This document shows, piece by piece, positions 62,759 through 64,000 of a stretch of DNA of 64,000 bases (its first letter is position 1; each line of letters opens with the position of its first letter). This DNA comes from CALUOB01 sp944322305. GTDB taxonomy: Bacteria > Actinomycetota > Coriobacteriia > Coriobacteriales > Coriobacteriaceae. The notes below the pieces were generated by a model. That model did not search any database. It had not been told where the DNA came from and saw only the letters and a list, made by a program, of their open reading frames with translations. Location of the stretch: NCBI GenBank assembly GCA_963931605.1, contig OZ007031.1, positions 62,001 to 126,000 on the forward strand, written 5' to 3'. Both the position numbers and the translations under genes were made by a program.

Positions 62759-64000
62759 ATGAAGCTGAGAAGAACGTTCAAACTGCTCGCCGCCGCGCTT
62801 ATCGCCGGCGCGTGCGCCCTCGGAGGCGCTGCAGCGCCGAGCCCGGCCGAAGCGCTGACCGTGGAGCGCGTGACCGCCCGCCCCAACGCCGGCGACACCA
62901 CCAACGACGTGGTCGGCGCCACCGAGACGCGCATCACCTGGGAAGGCCTCGTAGACGCGGGGGAGGATGTTGAGGAGCTCGCGCTCACCCTGCCCGAGGG
63001 CACCAGCTACCGCTCGGCCGACACCAAGGCGGTGCTGCTCACCGGCGAGAACTACATGGACCGCAACGAGGTCAGCTTCGAGGTTTCGTCCGAGGGCCAG
63101 ACGATCACGCTTAGCTTCGACGAGCCGCTGAGCGCGGCCGGCCGCCTGAACGTGCAGGTCTACGGCGTGGTCTTCCCGGCGGAGGGCGGCTCTATGCAGG
63201 TGACGGGGACCTACACCGCCGCCGGCGCCGAGCACGACCTGGACGCGGTGGCGCCCATCGAGGTCGTGGGCATGTCGCTTCCCGACCAGATCGCGCAGTA
63301 CCTCGAGCAGCAGAGCTGGGTCGCTGCGTGGAACTCCAACAAGTTCCTCAAGCTGTTCTTCGACCCTACCATCTTGGTCACGAGCTTCCCGGTGGTCTTC
63401 GAGGGCTTCCTCATGTCGCTGGCCGTGGTGGCCGTGGCGTTTCCTCTGGCTATCCCGCTGGGGCTTTTGCTCGCGGTCATGCGCCGCGCGCGCTTGGCGC
63501 TGTGGCGCGGCATCGCCACCACGTACGTGAACGTTGTGCGCGGCACGCCGCTGTTCCTGCAGATCTACATCGCCTTCTTCGGCCTGCCGCTGGCGGGCAT
63601 CCAGGTGCCGTCCTACGTGCTGGGCGTGGCGGTGGTGGCCATGAACTCCGGCGCGTACCTGTGCGAGGTGTTCCGCTCGGGCATCCAGTCCATCGACAAG
63701 GGTCAGTTCGAGGCGGCACGCTCGCTGGGCATGACGGCGGCCCAGACCATGTTCCACGTGATCTTGCCGCAGATGTTCCGCCGCGTGATCCCCAACCTCA
63801 CGAGCGAGTTCATCACGCTGTACAAGGACACCTCGCTGCTGGCGGCCGTGGGCGTCATGGAGCTGGTCATGTACGCCAAGACGGTGGTGGCCGCCACCGG
63901 CTCGATCACCCCCTACATCGTGGCGGCGGTGTTCTACCTGGTGATCACCTTGCCGCTCTCGCGCGTGACGCGCCGTCTGGAGGAGTACGCCTCCGGCGCG
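62759..64000 (+). CDS. Amino-acid ABC permease (HisM type) with exported N-terminal domain, 3' end cut by window
   Basis: The frame is open from ATG 62759 to the end of the window (414 codons). A signal peptide (KLRRTFKLLAAALIAGACALGGAAAPSPAEA) is followed by about 170 residues that should lie outside the membrane (for example ETRITWEGLVDAGEDVEEL and LSFDEPLSAAGRLNVQVYG, beta-rich in character). The usual permease then begins near residue 200: VVFEGFLMSLAVVAVAFPLAIPLG, VVRGTPLFLQIYI and the EAA loop FEAARSLGMTAAQTMFHVILPQ. Typical members are about 220 residues and lack the front domain. The ATPase is expected just outside the window. Confidence 0.88.
   Translation, partial: MKLRRTFKLLAAALIAGACALGGAAAPSPAEALTVERVTARPNAGDTTNDVVGATETRITWEGLVDAGEDVEELALTLPEGTSYRSADTKAVLLTGENYMDRNEVSFEVSSEGQTITLSFDEPLSAAGRLNVQVYGVVFPAEGGSMQVTGTYTAAGAEHDLDAVAPIEVVGMSLPDQIAQYLEQQSWVAAWNSNKFLKLFFDPTILVTSFPVVFEGFLMSLAVVAVAFPLAIPLGLLLAVMRRARLALWRGIATTYVNVVRGTPLFLQIYIAFFGLPLAGIQVPSYVLGVAVVAMNSGAYLCEVFRSGIQSIDKGQFEAARSLGMTAAQTMFHVILPQMFRRVIPNLTSEFITLYKDTSLLAAVGVMELVMYAKTVVAATGSITPYIVAAVFYLVITLPLSRVTRRLEEYASGA

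Overview
The window is a GC-rich bacterial chromosome segment that reads as Coriobacteriia (Collinsella/Olsenella-like, phylum Actinomycetota). Pointers are a NapC/NrfH-type multihaem cytochrome beside a Tat flavoprotein and LuxR-type DNA-binding sequence, large ChW-repeat surface proteins, an RmlC-RmlD fusion and a complete PTS phosphorelay pair. The genus is inferred from gene content, not proven.

Layout. 1-3955: the end of a fatty-acid synthesis operon (fabF partial, fabZ, an unusual biotin-carboxylase-N/AccD/AccA fusion). 4003-11721: mixed housekeeping genes (a UPF0104-type membrane protein, a NifU-like scaffold with a GGGtGRT protein, acylphosphatase, RNase HI, a nucleoid-associated protein, a D,D-carboxypeptidase). 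12084-14694: a respiratory cytochrome/flavoprotein locus broken by an internal deletion, then tRNA-His, tRNA-Lys, a HAD pseudogene and tRNA-Arg. 15309-19142: rpiB, a PfkB-family sugar kinase, ptsH and ptsI. 19386-26053: a TetR regulator and a molybdenum block (moeA, mogA/moaB, modA, modB, modC). 26216-29784: ridA, aspS, galU.

29920-44690 is the most striking part. Four very large exported proteins each carry 12-15 ChW repeats, arranged as higher-order triads (A-B-C), joined to different peptidoglycan-active domains: GH25-like plus NlpC/P60, amidase_3 plus glucosaminidase-like, GH25 plus an NlpC/P60-like domain, and an L,D-transpeptidase. A decayed ChW fragment lies between the second and third genes. 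Directly next to them, 44823-59817 is a surface-polysaccharide locus: flippase, several glycosyltransferases, dTDP-rhamnose synthesis (rmlA, rmlB, rmlCD), a polytopic protein, a DUF4422/GT8-like protein, LicD and a TagD-like cytidylyltransferase. Parts of it (44.8-48.2 kb and 51.8-53.8 kb) are clearly richer in A+T than their neighbours, which suggests acquisition. I infer that the ChW proteins remodel or bind the wall that this locus decorates.

60069-64000 holds a membrane protein with a low-complexity tail and the start of an amino-acid ABC importer. Its permease, like ModB, has a large extracytoplasmic domain in front of the membrane part. Small repeats in the window include a dispersed palindromic element (about five copies at 3.96, 5.41-5.50 and 21.98-22.26 kb) and a 17-bp perfect inverted repeat just upstream of modA.
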